A stretch of 64,000 bases of DNA, from NCBI GenBank assembly GCA_963924555.1, contig OZ004584.1, positions 5,393,001 through 5,457,000 on the forward strand, given 5' to 3'. The position numbers and the translations under genes are program-made. Positions 1-40,888 of this stretch are shown here, piece after piece. The notes below the pieces were generated by a model. It did not search any database, was not told the DNA's origin, and worked only from the letters and a program-made list of their open reading frames with translations. Position 1 is the stretch's first letter. Every line of letters begins with the position of its first letter. The stretch is from Crambe crambe. Taxonomy: Eukaryota; Porifera; Demospongiae; Poecilosclerida; Crambeidae.

Positions 1-224
1 CATCCTTCACAGAGATTGAGAGGTTTGACCTCCTTCAGAGTGTCCTTATCAGAGGTAGTTATTAAATACCGTAGGAGAAATGGCTGGTCATGAGTCAGTC
101 TCATTTTGTGATAGTAGCCATGTTCCCTTGAGATTGATTGTGTCAATCTTACATGTGTGATTCCTTGTGCTGCAGTTGCCAGTACATGAAGACAGTGAAA
201 AAGAAGATAAAACATAGGAGGCAG

Positions 225-590
225 AAGGTGGGGGCTGGAGGGGCTAGAGCCCCCCCAATATTCAGAAGGTGGGGGCTGAGCCCCCTCAAAAATGATGGAT
301 TATGACATCATGTTCTTAACAAGTGTAACTGAAATAGTTTGCTTTTTTTGTTGTTTTTTTTGTTCGTATTTTTAGGCAGCTTAAAGGTAGTTAGCTAGCT
401 AACAAGCTATAATATTCAGTGGGAATTGAGACCTCACCCTAGAACCTCAGAGAACGCACCAGATCCAATCTAATGAGGCTTAAAATCCATAAATTTTCCT
501 GGGGGAGCATGCCCCCAGACCCCCCCTAGATGGCACGCTTTGTGTGCCACACTTTTATTACACTCAGCCCCCTCAAAAAAAAAAAAGACC
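225..590. repeat. GC-rich interspersed repeat, probable small transposon
   Basis: The block opens and closes with related words: GGGGGCTGAGCCCCCTC around 270-287 and CAGCCCCCTC followed by an A-run at 567-587. It also has a G/C palindromic patch near 500-528 (GGGGGAGCATGCCCCC). Such G-run/C-run ends are common in small non-autonomous invertebrate transposons, and the block sits just upstream of a broken coding fragment. No target-site duplication was found, so the boundaries are approximate. Confidence 0.4.
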
Positions 591-599
591 TTCCTCCCT

Positions 600-1158
600 C
601 TATGTAAAACTTGTGGAGTTGATGATGGAGATGGTGGAGTTGACAATGATGATTGTGATGACGGAAAGAGTAGTGAAGATGATGAAGACAGTAGTGAAGG
701 GGACGAAGAAGACAGTGATATATCCAGAGAAGAAACTCCAGAGGACTTGATGGACTAACAACGAAAACTCGCCAGAATGGTTTATTGATGACGAGAGCAA
801 GTTTTATCGAAAGAGTCTTCCCATCACCAAAGAAATGGTTGAGGTTTATCGTGCAAAGCTGAAAGAAATCAACTCAAGAAAGTGGCTGAGGCAAAAGCAG
901 GGAAGAAGAAAAGAGCTCTACACAGTCTCGAAAAAGCGCCATAGCTGATGCAGTTGACGTGTCCAGTCACGAAAAGGCTCAGCAAATCAATAAGAAAGCT
1001 GGCACACTGGGAAAGAAAAAAGAAAAGTGGAATATGTTGTGGCCAAGAAGGGATCGAAGGGCAAAGTGTGTCGGCCACCTGGGGTCAAGGGTCATTATAA
1101 AGTAGTATGAAGAAAGACAGGCGAAGAATGGCTGCAAAGAAGAAAATAACAATGATTG
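600..1158 (+). pseudogene. Fragment of SPB1/FTSJ3-type pre-rRNA methyltransferase, C-terminal part
   Basis: An acidic stretch rich in Asp, Glu and Ser (about 615-755) is followed, after a frame change, by residues reading SPEWFIDDESKFYRK (about 770-812), then LPITKEMV, YRAKLKEINSR, KVAEAKAGKKKRAL and, further on, [11 protein letters not shown] and PPGVKG. These blocks, in this order, are the conserved C-terminal region of the nucleolar 2'-O-ribose methyltransferase SPB1/FTSJ3, which acts in large-subunit rRNA maturation. The blocks lie in different frames: there are frame breaks near 757, 878, 930 and 1010-1110 and an in-frame stop near 757. The N-terminal methyltransferase domain is absent. 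I read it as a decayed fragment. Many sequencing errors would be the alternative, but neighbouring genes are clean. Confidence 0.7.
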
Positions 1159-2644
1159 TTATTGATTGGGCCACACCAATTAGATTTTATGTTGCTCAGG
1201 CGAAAATATGCTGACTGATGGGTACCGGGTAGGTAGGTCAATTTGAAAATGATAATGATAATAACTAGGAATGTTTAGACATATCAAGCACTGATGGACA
1301 GAATGTGATGGAGGAAATTCATCATCCCTATCCTTGACATGCAATAATATCTAAAGTTTGCCCGAAAGCTCAGTACTGACTTATTGTGAAGCGGTGAAAA
1401 ATATATATAGATAATCCACAGTAATCATCTCGGTCGGTAGGGCCCGAGCAACATAAAATCTTATTGGTATGGCCTTATTAGTTCAAATTTTTTTTATTTT
1501 TCCCGCCTTTCTTTTAGTCTATAGCTATGCGCATGCGTAATACCTTACAGAGCTTTTAATATTCGATCTTTTAATACAGGGTGAATTCACATGATTATTT
1601 AACTTCACCCGGTTCTCGGTGTACTTAACAAAACTCGTGTTTATCTATCACTGAAACGCTTTAGAGAGTCTTCCTAGACGCCAAAAGGTGTCACAAATGT
1701 CGTGAAACAGCTCCAATTGTTATCAACAGGTACTAAAACATCAGTCTTTTATGGTTAGCTACCCGCGCATGTTAAATACTACTAAATGGGTAGCTGGGTA
1801 GCTTCTTATAGATGACTCCACCCCACTTAAAGTAGCATTAGGTTCAGGCTTGGGGCTCTGGGCCATCTAGGGTTCAGGCTTAGGTTCCTCCTTCTTGGGT
1901 TCAGGCTCCCTAGTACTTGCTTTGTTTCCTGATTATCGTACAACTATTAATAGTGTTTCAGTAATGATGTAATTTGTTTATTTCTAGAACCACATGATTA
2001 CTTTAGTGTCCAAACCACAAATGACCTTTAGCTACCAAAAGTGTTTACTTTATAAGGACAATGGAGTATGACCTTATAATGAGGGGTGTAGAGAAGTCCA
2101 AATAATGGGCACACTTTGGGACCCAGCCTTTTGTCCTTTGTTGTTCCTCTTTTGAAGGTGTATGTATTATTGGCGATGTATGGGGAATGTAGGGAGAAGT
2201 CGATACCCTAGTACTCCCAGCGATGTAATTTAGAAACCACAAAATGACTTTACCCGAAGTGAATCCAAACCACTAGCTACCTGAAGCATTTACCTTATAA
2301 GGACAATGGAGTAGTAAACTGTTGTTAGCAAAACATAGCAGCAATAGTTGTTGTTTTTTTTGTTTTTTTACCTTATAGCTAATGAGGGCTGTAGAGAAGT
2401 GTCCAACACACTCTTTCCCTTCCTATAGCTAATATGGGCACACTTGGGACCCAGCCTTTTGTCATTTTGTAGAGGAGGTTGAGGTCTTTATTGAGAAGTA
2501 TTTGAGTGTCCTTTATTGGGGGGTTCCACTGTCAGAATTCTTGATCATTATTGTAAGAATGACAATTTTTACAGTGCGAATTACTTCTTGATATACTACT
2601 AGTCCTGCCTCCTAACCCGAGCTTGTCTAGCTTGACTGATCAAG
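1159..2644. repeat. Intergenic region with degenerate direct repeats
   Basis: No gene seen. A word GGTTCAGGCTT recurs three times between 1849 and 1910. A roughly 200-bp sequence at 1988-2150 (ACAATGGAGTA, GGGCACACTT, GGGACCCAGCCTTTTGTC) is repeated in degenerate form at 2230-2475 and again at 20683-20730, inside the large phosphatase gene. It is therefore a dispersed repeat rather than a local duplication only. Confidence 0.5.
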
Positions 2645-2980
2645 ATGACCTCAGAGTCTCCCTACATCCCCCATACATCCAGTGCAGGTGATGATCCGAT
2701 AGATACAGAGGAAAAAGAATCACCTCAGGACCATCCTGCTGCTGCCTCTAGTCTTCAGGACACCGAATCTCTTGCACACTTAACCCAACCAGTTCAAGAA
2801 TCACTAGAACCCCGAGGTCTGTCATGGTACAAGAGGGTGTGGATGCACTTGATGGAGTTCAAGTCTGCTATTGCTGGTCTGCTCCACAAGAATGCAAATC
2901 TCGAAAGAAAAGTGGAGATGAACGAAATTGCCATTGCTCAACTTGCTGAGAAAATGGAGCAGATGGAAACCAGGTTGTAA
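2645..2980 (+). CDS. Small hypothetical protein with C-terminal coiled coil (111 aa)
   Basis: An uninterrupted ORF of 111 codons. The first half is Pro, Ser, Glu and Asp rich and looks disordered. Residues about 55-75 contain SWYKRVWMHLMEFKSAIAGL, an amphipathic helix-like segment. The last 25 residues (ERKVEMNEIAIAQLAEKM and on) form heptads typical of a coiled coil. There is no recognisable domain. It could be a free-standing gene or the last exon of one. It lies 315 bp upstream of, and on the same strand as, the CobW-like gene. Codon usage resembles the neighbouring real exons, but this is weak support. Confidence 0.4.
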   Translation: MTSESPYIPHTSSAGDDPIDTEEKESPQDHPAAASSLQDTESLAHLTQPVQESLEPRGLSWYKRVWMHLMEFKSAIAGLLHKNANLERKVEMNEIAIAQLAEKMEQMETRL

Positions 2981-3263
2981 ATGAAGCATTCAGTATGAAA
3001 AGGAATTCAAGATTTGTATTTCAAACCATCATAATTTATACCTGTGCAACAAAGCACTATAATTCATGTGCTAAGCACTGTCCCTTGGTGTCGACCGAGG
3101 CTCCCTTGTTTTATTGTTCCATTTCAATTTGTTATTGATTTTTGTACCATTATATCATTTTAGATGTTGACGATCCTTCCCATATGGCCCATCATAATAT
3201 TATATTATCATCCACACGTGCGCTCCGCGCCGCGCAAGCGTATCGAACTTTGACCTCTACAGG

Positions 3264-3271
3264 TATAAAAT
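3264..3271 (+). promoter_or_regulatory. TATA-like box before the CobW-like gene
   Basis: TATAAAAT lies 32 bp upstream of the ATG at 3296, after a short GC-rich patch (about 3218-3240). If used, transcription would begin close to the start codon, giving a very short leader. It may be fortuitous. Confidence 0.3.
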
Positions 3272-3295
3272 AAACACGCCTCTCTACTATTAAGC

Positions 3296-4864
3296 ATGTC
3301 GAAAGATCTTTGTAATTTGTATATTCACCGAGAGAACGCAGCCTGGTCCGGCAAGAAGAAACAGCTACCGGTCACTTTGGTCACGGGGTTTCTAGGAGCA
3401 GGAAAAACAACCCTTCTCAACCATGTTCTTTCCAACAAGCATAACCTGAGGATAGCTGCTGCTGTGAATGATTTTGCAGCCATTAATATCGACAGCCAGA
3501 TAGTCAAAAGCAACCGTGCGCACGACTCTGTGGTTGAGCTCACTAATGGCTGCCTTTGCTGCTCCATTTCATCAGAGTTCAAGACGGCAGTGTGGAACTT
3601 GTTGCAAGATGCCGACATCGGGAAGATAGATTATCTCATGATTGAGACCAGTGGTGTAACCGACCCCCTCACCACCATAGCTACTCTGGAGCAGGATTAT
3701 GGTCGCATGTATCGAATTCGTCTTGATGCTGTTATCACTGTGATCGATACGGATGCTTTAGTGGCTAAATTGGAGAGTGGTGATTCTGTTATCTTGGAAT
3801 CCGCAGCCGCAGATAGTCAGTTAAAATGTGCTGATGTTGTCCTCTTAAACAAGAAAGACCTCATCACTGAATTGCAACTTGAAAAAGCAAAGACGTTCAT
3901 ATCTTCATACGTTCCTGGTTGCCAGATTTATTCCTGTGTAAAGTGTGCAGTACCTTTAAACTATCTGATGGAGGTAAGTGAAGTTGCAATGGGGTCCACT
4001 CTTGTCTCTCACGAAGTAGCAAGTGCTGCTTATACTCTTAATCCACTGATTGGTGCCATGAATCAAGAGAGACAGAAAAGAATCCAAGAGAGCATGAAAG
4101 AAGTGAAGGAGATGGGACACATTCAGAAAGACGAGTTCACATCTTTGGTGTTTGAAAGCAAAACTCCGTTCAGCCTTGGGGCGTTTCAGGCCGTTTTGGG
4201 TAAAAAGTTCCCCAGGAGTGTCTCTCGTATGAAAGGAACTTTGTGGTTTATCGAAGACAGGTCTTGTCTCTACAGTTTTCACATGAGTGGCCGTCAACGT
4301 TATGAAATCACATCCCAAGCCAGTGTTGGAGAAAGTCTGGTTGGTTCGTTTTCCATCCAACTGGTGACCATTGGTCGAGGTATGGATATAGATGCTGTTC
4401 GAACTCTATTCGATGATTGTGTCTCGTGTGCTGATCAAAATGACACTCCACAAAATGAGTCTCTTTACTTGACGGCGAGATCTCTCCTGCTTAGTGACCC
4501 AAGATTCGAGGTGATTGAAGACCGATTCAACCCTCAAACTGGTGAGCAAATCCCTCTTCAGGCCCAGTACATAGACTTCAGGGTAACAGGTGTTATAGAG
4601 TATGGAGTTTCAGTGAAAGAAGCCAGCACCATTCATGGTATTGACTTCAACCGTATGAATGTGGAACTTGCCAAGCGTGTGAATGGGTCCAGTGGGCCCG
4701 TGTGTCTCCTACCCATCCTGCTACCCACAGGGGTCCAAGTTTGTCGGCATGCCTTTCACGAGGATTGTCCCTTTCCCTCGCTATTTGAGGTGGTATCTGA
4801 TGTCAGCACCAGATTGATTGCTGAGTTCTTTCGTGCTGTGGGGTACTGCAAATGTGGAACATAA
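3296..4864 (+). CDS. CobW/COG0523-family GTPase, putative metallochaperone, with long C-terminal extension
   Basis: A 522-aa ORF without introns. The P-loop GFLGAGKTT is at residues 31-39. The metal-binding CxCC-type motif GCLCC is at 85-89, ETSG at 117-120 and the guanine-specificity NKKD at 185-188. Together these define the G3E GTPases (CobW, UreG, HypB group). Family members deliver metals such as zinc or cobalt to client proteins using GTP. A CobW C-terminal domain follows (about 280-345, including KGTLWF). About 150 further residues (370-522) with several Cys and His and ending YCKCGT are not part of the usual 320-400 aa protein, and I do not recognise them. It lacks an obvious N-terminal CPELVPI-like motif used by vertebrate ZNG1 to bind METAP1, so a ZNG1 assignment is not made. 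It ends 296 bp before the phosphatase start. Confidence 0.9.
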   Translation: MSKDLCNLYIHRENAAWSGKKKQLPVTLVTGFLGAGKTTLLNHVLSNKHNLRIAAAVNDFAAINIDSQIVKSNRAHDSVVELTNGCLCCSISSEFKTAVWNLLQDADIGKIDYLMIETSGVTDPLTTIATLEQDYGRMYRIRLDAVITVIDTDALVAKLESGDSVILESAAADSQLKCADVVLLNKKDLITELQLEKAKTFISSYVPGCQIYSCVKCAVPLNYLMEVSEVAMGSTLVSHEVASAAYTLNPLIGAMNQERQKRIQESMKEVKEMGHIQKDEFTSLVFESKTPFSLGAFQAVLGKKFPRSVSRMKGTLWFIEDRSCLYSFHMSGRQRYEITSQASVGESLVGSFSIQLVTIGRGMDIDAVRTLFDDCVSCADQNDTPQNESLYLTARSLLLSDPRFEVIEDRFNPQTGEQIPLQAQYIDFRVTGVIEYGVSVKEASTIHGIDFNRMNVELAKRVNGSSGPVCLLPILLPTGVQVCRHAFHEDCPFPSLFEVVSDVSTRLIAEFFRAVGYCKCGT

Positions 4865-5159
4865 AAATTTTAACAATGCCCTTTACTTTTTTATATGATT
4901 AACCATAGATAGATGCTGCTGTATGCTAATAAGCCATCATTAGACATCGGAAGTTACCACTTAACTTCCGTATTAATGACTTAATTATACGTCGTGCTGT
5001 GAATTCTTTAACAGCGGATGCAATGCCTAGCTCTCTGGTGCAGTCTGTTGACAAATTATCATCTGTTGTATGTAGTTAGTTCTCAGTATTTAACGTTAAC
5101 ACTATTAAACCTTTAGCTCGAAGCTATTTCCATAAAGTGACTATAGGAACTCACTAGCT

Positions 5160-35020
<29,861 letters not shown>

Positions 35021-35320
35021 CGACTGGTGAACTTTATTTTTATGCTCGTCCATGCATTAATTATTAGTTTTGTCATAACTACAACTATTATGCATACAAT
35101 CATTCATAATACGACTCTTCATCATCTATTACAATAATAATTTTTCATTACCCTCATAATTACTATGTACATCGCAACTGTTGTGGACTTGTGGACTACA
35201 CATAGCTAAGCCAAAACAACTTGGTATAAGAATAGACACTAGTAACTAAGTGCTAGTCTGAATTTCCATGTTAAACCCCTTACCTACCCAACATGACTTC
35301 TATTTTTCACAAACTACCCT

Positions 35321-35373
35321 TTCTACTTGTAGATCAAGAAGAACCTGTTCATCACACAACTGCCCATGAACCA
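35321..35373 (+). pseudogene. Relic of phosphatase exon 4 (FERM F2), downstream of copy 1
   Basis: TTCTACTTGTAGATCAAGAA and onward aligns with exon 4 codons for [15 protein letters not shown]: Gln has become a stop (TAG), and the rest reads IKKNLFITQLP. The same relic, with CAG kept, follows the second phosphatase copy at 63784. Confidence 0.8.
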
Positions 35374-35399
35374 CAGCAATATATATTTTTACAAAAGCT

Positions 35400-35660
35400 A
35401 TTCCTACTTCACTCCTAGGCCTCCTAAATGGGTGTGGTTATTGAAATTAGGAATAGTAGTTTGGTAATAATTATTGCTGTGGTTCTTGTGTTTGGTGATG
35501 GGTATGGGTAAGGGGTTAGCTACTTGATTCACTTGTTGCTGAAGGGGGAGTGAAGTAAAGTAGGGATTTAAGTTGGGTGATATAGGCGTGGTTATTATGA
35601 GGGTTAGGATGCAGCTAAAATTTATGGCTATCCCTACTAGAAAGAAAGTCACCACTTTAT
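35400..35660. repeat. Interspersed repeat (TTTGGTGATGGGTA family)
   Basis: A block with TGGTGATGGGTATGGGTAAG, GCTGAAGGGGGAGTGAAG and TAGGGATTTAAGTTGGGTG. Copies lie at 39140-39375 and 63890-64000 (cut by the window end). No coding function seen. Confidence 0.7.
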
Positions 35661-35807
35661 TTTAATATTGTCACAGTTAATTACATGTTCAAGTACATGT
35701 TGTATTACACCTTTGATGTGTGCCATGATCACATAAAAGTAAAAGTTCAAAGTTCATGTTTTAGCTCAGAGTTCAGGTCTTACATAGCTCAAAGTTTAGG
35801 TCTTAGT

Positions 35808-36057
35808 CAGGGCTGTAACCAGGATTTTAGAAAAGGGGATATCTGTGCACTTGCGTGTGGAAAAATTTTTCATGGCCATGGCCACTTTTTCCCAACCACA
35901 CCCTAAAATTAATCATGCCCACTGATGTTTTGCATTTTTTATATATATTTTTGATATGAGGCAGTCAGGGAAATTATGAAGATCATGAGTAGATGGTACC
36001 ACTTCTTCATAATCCACTAGCTAAACCCCCCCCAAACCACCCCTGGCTACAGGCCTG
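35808..36057. mobile_element. Small hAT-like TIR element
   Basis: Left end CAGGGCTGTAACCAGG and right end (reverse) CAGGCCTGTAGCCAGG form imperfect terminal inverted repeats. The interior has no transposase. CAGGG termini suggest the hAT group, but I could not find an 8-bp target duplication. Confidence 0.5.
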
Positions 36058-37035
36058 GGAAGGATCATAAGCCAGATTAAACTTAATAGCTAGTTTTCCT
36101 TGTATAAACTTTGTCACATTAATTTTACTTAGCTACGTAGCTACAGGTTATAAGCCGAAAATGGTGATATGGTAAATCAATGCACCACTTTTATTACTGG
36201 TCAGACATTGCTGAAGCATGCAGTTTTACTGCAGTGAACCTATAATTATAGAAAGACGTGATAGTAGTGTGATACTGGGAACTGTAGCTATTGAGAGCAT
36301 ATTCCATTAAAATTATAATGACCTTGAGCATGCATGTTCACCTACAATTGTAGCTAGCTATTTGCTTTCCCCTTCATGCTAGTAAAGTGATTTATAAGAC
36401 CACCCCTTGGGATGGCAGAAAGTGGAAAGTGGTCTTGTAATTATTGCAGGTGGTCTGTATAATAAAAGGATAAATAAAAGCATTAGAAAGTGGTCTAGCT
36501 GGGTAGGGATCTTATAATCCACTGTAAGTGTTTGTCATGAGCATGCTAAGTGCTTACCATGAAACCCTCAGGAGAGTGTGTATAATGCCTATAGTTGATG
36601 GGTTTTGTCTGGCCCTTGATGTTTCTGGTCTCATGAGAAACTAATGGAAGCAACTGAACATGAATAGTGTTAAGGTTATGTTAAGCAGTTTCTTTCAAGG
36701 TCACACATTAGATAGCTAACTCAGTGTATACATATTATCTTATTACACGAGTCAGAGTGAAATGACTCTCCATATTCCACGACGAGTGTGATTTGATATA
36801 CTTACAATAAGCATCTGTAAGTTGTTATGGTTATTTATAGGAGACAGGCTATTCCATAGATGTTGACTTGCTGGACAAAAGTATCAGTTGCCTTGGAAAT
36901 TATGACTGTAAGCATGCTCAGTACAATGTGAGATAACTCTGTGAAATATGAGAGGATATCTCACACTTGGCCTATAGGAAAATACTTTTGTAACTATATC
37001 AAGTATAGACCTGTTATTCCTTTTTAACAATCACA
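36058..37035. other. No gene seen
   Basis: AT-rich sequence between the hAT-like element and the repeat at 37040. No exon relic was recognised. Confidence 0.6.
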
Positions 37036-37039
37036 CCTG

Positions 37040-37510
37040 TGACCATACACGTCACTTCAAAGATGTCTCTTGGAGAGTGACTGTAACTCTAGTGTATGAA
37101 TAGAAAGTAGTCTACGTATGTATACATGACACACATTAGATAACTCAGTGGCATACTAACTGTTATTCCCTTTAATAATCACACCTGTGACCGTGTCGCT
37201 TCAAAGATGTCCCTCAGAAAATACCAAGTCTTACGTATGTATAAACGACACATCCCCATTGCACTGTACTTCAGCTTATACTTTCAAGGTCACACATTTG
37301 ATAACTCGGTGCATACTAACTGTTATTTCCTTTAACAATCACACCTGTGACCATACACGTGTCACTTCAAAGATATCTCTCAGAAAATAGTCTATGCATA
37401 CAAGACACATTCGTATTGCACTGTACTTTGGCTTATACTTTCAAGGTCACACATTAGATAACTCGGTGCATACTAACTTTTAACAATCACACCTGTGACC
37501 ATTCACATGT
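37040..37510. repeat. ~120-150-bp tandem repeat, four degenerate copies
   Basis: Each copy contains AATCACACCTGTGACCATAC, TCACTTCAAAGATGTCTCT and TTCAAGGTCACACATTAGAT plus AACTCGGTGCATACTAACT. Confidence 0.8.
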
Positions 37511-37844
37511 TGTTTCAAAGATATCTCAGAGATTGAGTGTAACTGTAATGCAGCACACAATTTTGGGGGCATCTTGCCCCCTTCGCCTCCAATCCTGCAG
37601 GTGATCACACAGTGCATGAACAAGTCCCACAATTCCTCCTATCCTACCATTTACTACAGTCCTGCCAGTGAAGCCAACATGAAAATGAAAAATTCCCATA
37701 CCAACCATATGCCCCCTCCCTCCATCCTTCCAGGGAGAGAGAGAAAGAGAAAATTGAACTCTAGATTTTCATGACTTTGGATCACAACTGTTATCTGCTG
37801 TTTTGTTTTATTGTTGTTGTTGTTGTTGTCGTCGTTGTTTCTAG

Positions 37845-37890
37845 GTTGGAGTTTTATGGGATTGTGTAAATAAGGACCTGATTTAAGGTA
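37845..37890 (+). pseudogene. Relic of phosphatase exon 6, 5' end
   Basis: TTTCTAG then GTTGGAGTTTTATGGGATTG matches the exon 6 acceptor and LEFYGV codons, followed by a stop (TAA) and loss of similarity. Confidence 0.7.
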
Positions 37891-38600
37891 GGGGCATGCA
37901 AATGATGTTTTTCCCTCCTCCCTATTACGTATGCTATGCTCCAATTCCCGAGCTCCTGTGCTCCACTGAAAGAATTTGTATTGTAGCCTCTTTTAGTCAG
38001 CCATCATTCATAATCGCAGGATCTATTGCTTGAGCATTTAGTAAAAAATAAATAATAATAAAAAAAACAGAAGCAGAAGATGGTTGTATGATAGAAATAC
38101 ATTTTTTACCACCACCGATTACATTTAATTCAGCAATTCTACCGCGGGTTTATATACTAATGAAGTTAAGAGTCGACATTAATAATCCCATAACTGCCAA
38201 CCCCTGGAAGTAAAATCCTGAACAGTTCACTAACGATTTTATCAGTTATTAAGTTATCAAGAATGTTGTGGTTGCTGTAGACTCAATACCAGTCACATGA
38301 AGTAAGTAGCTGCCTTCCAGTCATTTTAGCCATACAGAACCACAAACTAGCCACAATGCAGCTTCATACCATAATGCATGGCTGGAGGCACTTAACTGCT
38401 ACTGATGATGGTACATCACCTTTCAGAGTTTTTTGTTGTTGTTGTTGTTTTAAAAGTATCTGTGTGTATACAATAATGGTTAGTACTAAATTCTTGGAGC
38501 CCTGGACATACGTAGGGGAAGTCCTGCAGCTATGCTAACATTTTGCTGGCATTAAGGTTCAACCCATTATTCCCAAAACTATGCCAGCATAATTTGTAAT

Positions 38601-38656
38601 ATGCAACTGTGTGTCCATCTTGAAGGGGAAAACCCTAATCACCACATTTGCATGAT
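38601..38656 (+). pseudogene. Relic of phosphatase exon 6, 3' end
   Basis: Matches the codons for CNGVSVFKGKTLITTFAW, with AAGGGGAAAACCCTAATCAC identical. The donor and Trp codon are destroyed (GCATGATACG). Confidence 0.8.
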
Positions 38657-38881
38657 ACGTAGGTATGCAACCAGCCAATTATCGACCTTCAACTTGGTGT
38701 TTGTTCTCTCCTATTTAGCATAATTATGACAATTCATAGACTGCTGTAATCAATTTGTGGGATTTTTGTAAAATAAGGTGTAGACCTCATAGCCTTGAGC
38801 CTATGATTTATGAATGGTCTGTCATGAAGTACATGAAATCAGTGACATGAGAGATGGCTACCTTATCTGTTTGTGTCTGCA

Positions 38882-38924
38882 GGACAGAATAAAAAGGAAG
38901 AGAGAGCAGAGAGATTAAGGGTAA
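38882..38924 (+). pseudogene. Relic of phosphatase exon 7
   Basis: Preceded by the same intron tail as exon 7 (TGTTTGTGTCTGCAG); the core AAAAGGAAGA is kept but internal codons are deleted. Confidence 0.65.
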
Positions 38925-38977
38925 GGATTCCACCACTGCTTCATCATTTATAACATTGGTGTTTTATAGAAGAACAG

Positions 38978-39128
38978 GGTTTGCTAACCTGAAGTGTCTA
39001 TATCTGGCGATATGACGGGTCAGTTCTCCCTCGTCCCCCTGGACCAGGACATTCCAATCAAACTCTGCCGAATCACTACAGACATCTTATTGCTATTATT
39101 CACTACAGACATCTTACAACTTACTTAC
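38978..39128 (+). pseudogene. Relic of phosphatase exon 11
   Basis: Preceded by AACAG and matching exon 11 almost perfectly through GATATGACGGGTCAGTTCTC and CTGGACCAGGACATTCCAAT. The end is scrambled by a small internal repetition of CACTACAGACATCTTA, and the donor is gone. Exons 8-10 were not found between this and the exon 7 relic. Confidence 0.85.
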
Positions 39129-39429
39129 TAGCATTACAATCCTAGGAGGCGAAGTAGGAATAGTAGTTTTGTAATAATATTATTGCTGTGATTCTCGAGT
39201 TTGGTGATGGGTACGGGTAAGGGGTTACTTGACTCACTTATTGCTGAAGGGGGAGTGAAGAGTAGGGATTTAAGTTGGGTGTATATATGGGCGTGGATAT
39301 TGAAATTTTAAGAGGGGTAGGAGTGATAGGAATGCAGCTAAATTTTACTGCTATCCCTACTTCACTTTTTATTTAGAAGAAATTTTTTGCATTCACTTGT
39401 TAGTTATATGAATGAATAAAAAATTGCAG

Positions 39430-40370
39430 TTACTTCTTTCTCTTCTTGGCACCACTGGATTGAGAAGTGTTATAACCTGGACTTACTGACTGCATGAACT
39501 TGTTAATGTTGTTTATGTTAATTACCTTATACCAACTCATGTTATACATGTTACTCCGTGGAAACTTCTAGAACTGTTGTTCCATGTGTGTGGTTGTATT
39601 TATTGTCTTGCCTTGTTAGTCATCCTTAGTTTTTTGTTGATTTGTTGGCTAGTCTGATTAGTCATTGATATAATAATTATTAGTAACTATTTGGTATTTG
39701 ATGAGCTAATATACAACAAGAAGGGACTTACTTTAATACAGCAGGCTTCTTGTGAAGACAATTGTTACAAATTGGATACTTGTCTTGCAAATCATCATCC
39801 TCAGCCACATCAGAGCAACCACAGTAGAAGCAGAGAGGCTCATGGTAAGTTCCATAATATGGAATTTCCATAGGCGACGAACATAGCAGGTTTGTTCTAG
39901 TGAACACTCGACACAGAATCGATGACTCATCATCGATATCCTGTAAACTGCTACCACAGGAATATTGGACTTCTTCTAGGATCTTTTCTAGCTTTGTTTT
40001 CTCCCAGCGAGTAACTACATTCTTTGCATATAGCAGCCTCCACTTCTCACATTCATGACACTGAATCACAACATCAACATTTCTTGCATACTGTGCTGTG
40101 GGAGTAAATGGCCACTTCCTTTCATTTCTGCAAGCTTTTTCAAGGGGCAATGTTCTTCAGTAGTATCATCTTTACCATACAAATACTCAATAAACTGTCC
40201 TAAACTCGATACAGCTTTTCCAACCTTTACTTTGGTACTAACACGAACCATTTCTTGCTTACTTTTACCAATCAAACAGTTAATTACAGCAGAAACCAAT
40301 TCATCAGGGATAGATGAAGTTCCATCAAGCTGTCCAGAGGCATAGAGTGTGAACAGTTCCAACAGGGTTA
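39430..40370 (-). pseudogene. Cys-rich putative zinc-binding gene, minus strand, with one frameshift
   Basis: Two minus-strand exons. The main one (40370-39732) follows an acceptor TTTAG. It reads a helical region (ELVSAVINCLIGKSKQEM, YLYGKDDTTEEHCP) and then, after a 1-2 base frame change near 40140, PFTPTAQYARNVDVVIQCHE with CHEC, SCG, CRV, CSSP, YYG, CFYCGC and YPICNNC: paired Cys suited to bind zinc. It ends at a donor GTAAGT. A last exon at 39454-39430 gives a basic tail AKKRKK, like a nuclear signal. I recall similar uncharacterised proteins from sponges and corals, often in many copies, so a transposon origin is possible. No upstream exon was identified. The frameshift could be a sequencing error, in which case it is a gene. 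Confidence 0.6.
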
Positions 40371-40494
40371 CTAAATTAATGAACAAAAAAATAATAAACG
40401 AACACAAGAAGACTAATTAAAACCACAACGATCAGCACAGCATCTCAGCTATAGGCTATACTAATAGCAAGCTACGTTGCAAACAAATGATGGC

Positions 40495-40495
<1 letters not shown>

Positions 40496-40527
<32 letters not shown>
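40496..40527. repeat. Poly-C run (32 bases)
   Basis: A homopolymer run upstream of the minus-strand gene. Its exact length is uncertain. Confidence 0.9.
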
Positions 40528-40529
<2 letters not shown>

Positions 40530-40888
40530 TAAACTGTTGAGGAGAGTTATAGCTATCTAAATTTCTGCCCCCATACTGTACTGATTGTGGTTAGCCTTCT
40601 AGTCTCTTTCTCTCCCATCCCTACCAGGCCTAGTAGCTGCTAGCAATCCAGAGCGAATGGCTTAGCCAGATATACTTTACCTTGCTCAGAGACAGAACAG
40701 CCATACCAGTTCTTTAGCACCGTGCTAGACCTGATTTGCACAACAACAAACACCATCTTGCCGCCTTTTCACACTCAGCTGCAACAACCGTTCAAAAAAG
40801 ACCGGGTAAGCCATCACATTTTTCTGATGCAGTAGGTAAAAATTGATGCAGGCGGGGATGAGAAACTAATAATTAATTTTAAGTGGCC

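Noticed and set aside
2045..2242. Minus-strand peptide SPYIPHTS identical to part of the 2645 ORF
   Set aside because: A 23-bp inverted similarity (22 matches) between repeat sequences; too short to be a paralogous exon.
37590..37760. Possible relic of phosphatase exon 5 between the exon 4 and exon 6 relics
   Set aside because: The position fits and there is a CTGCAG, but the following sequence shows no codon-level match to ELGDYDPRKHPENY.
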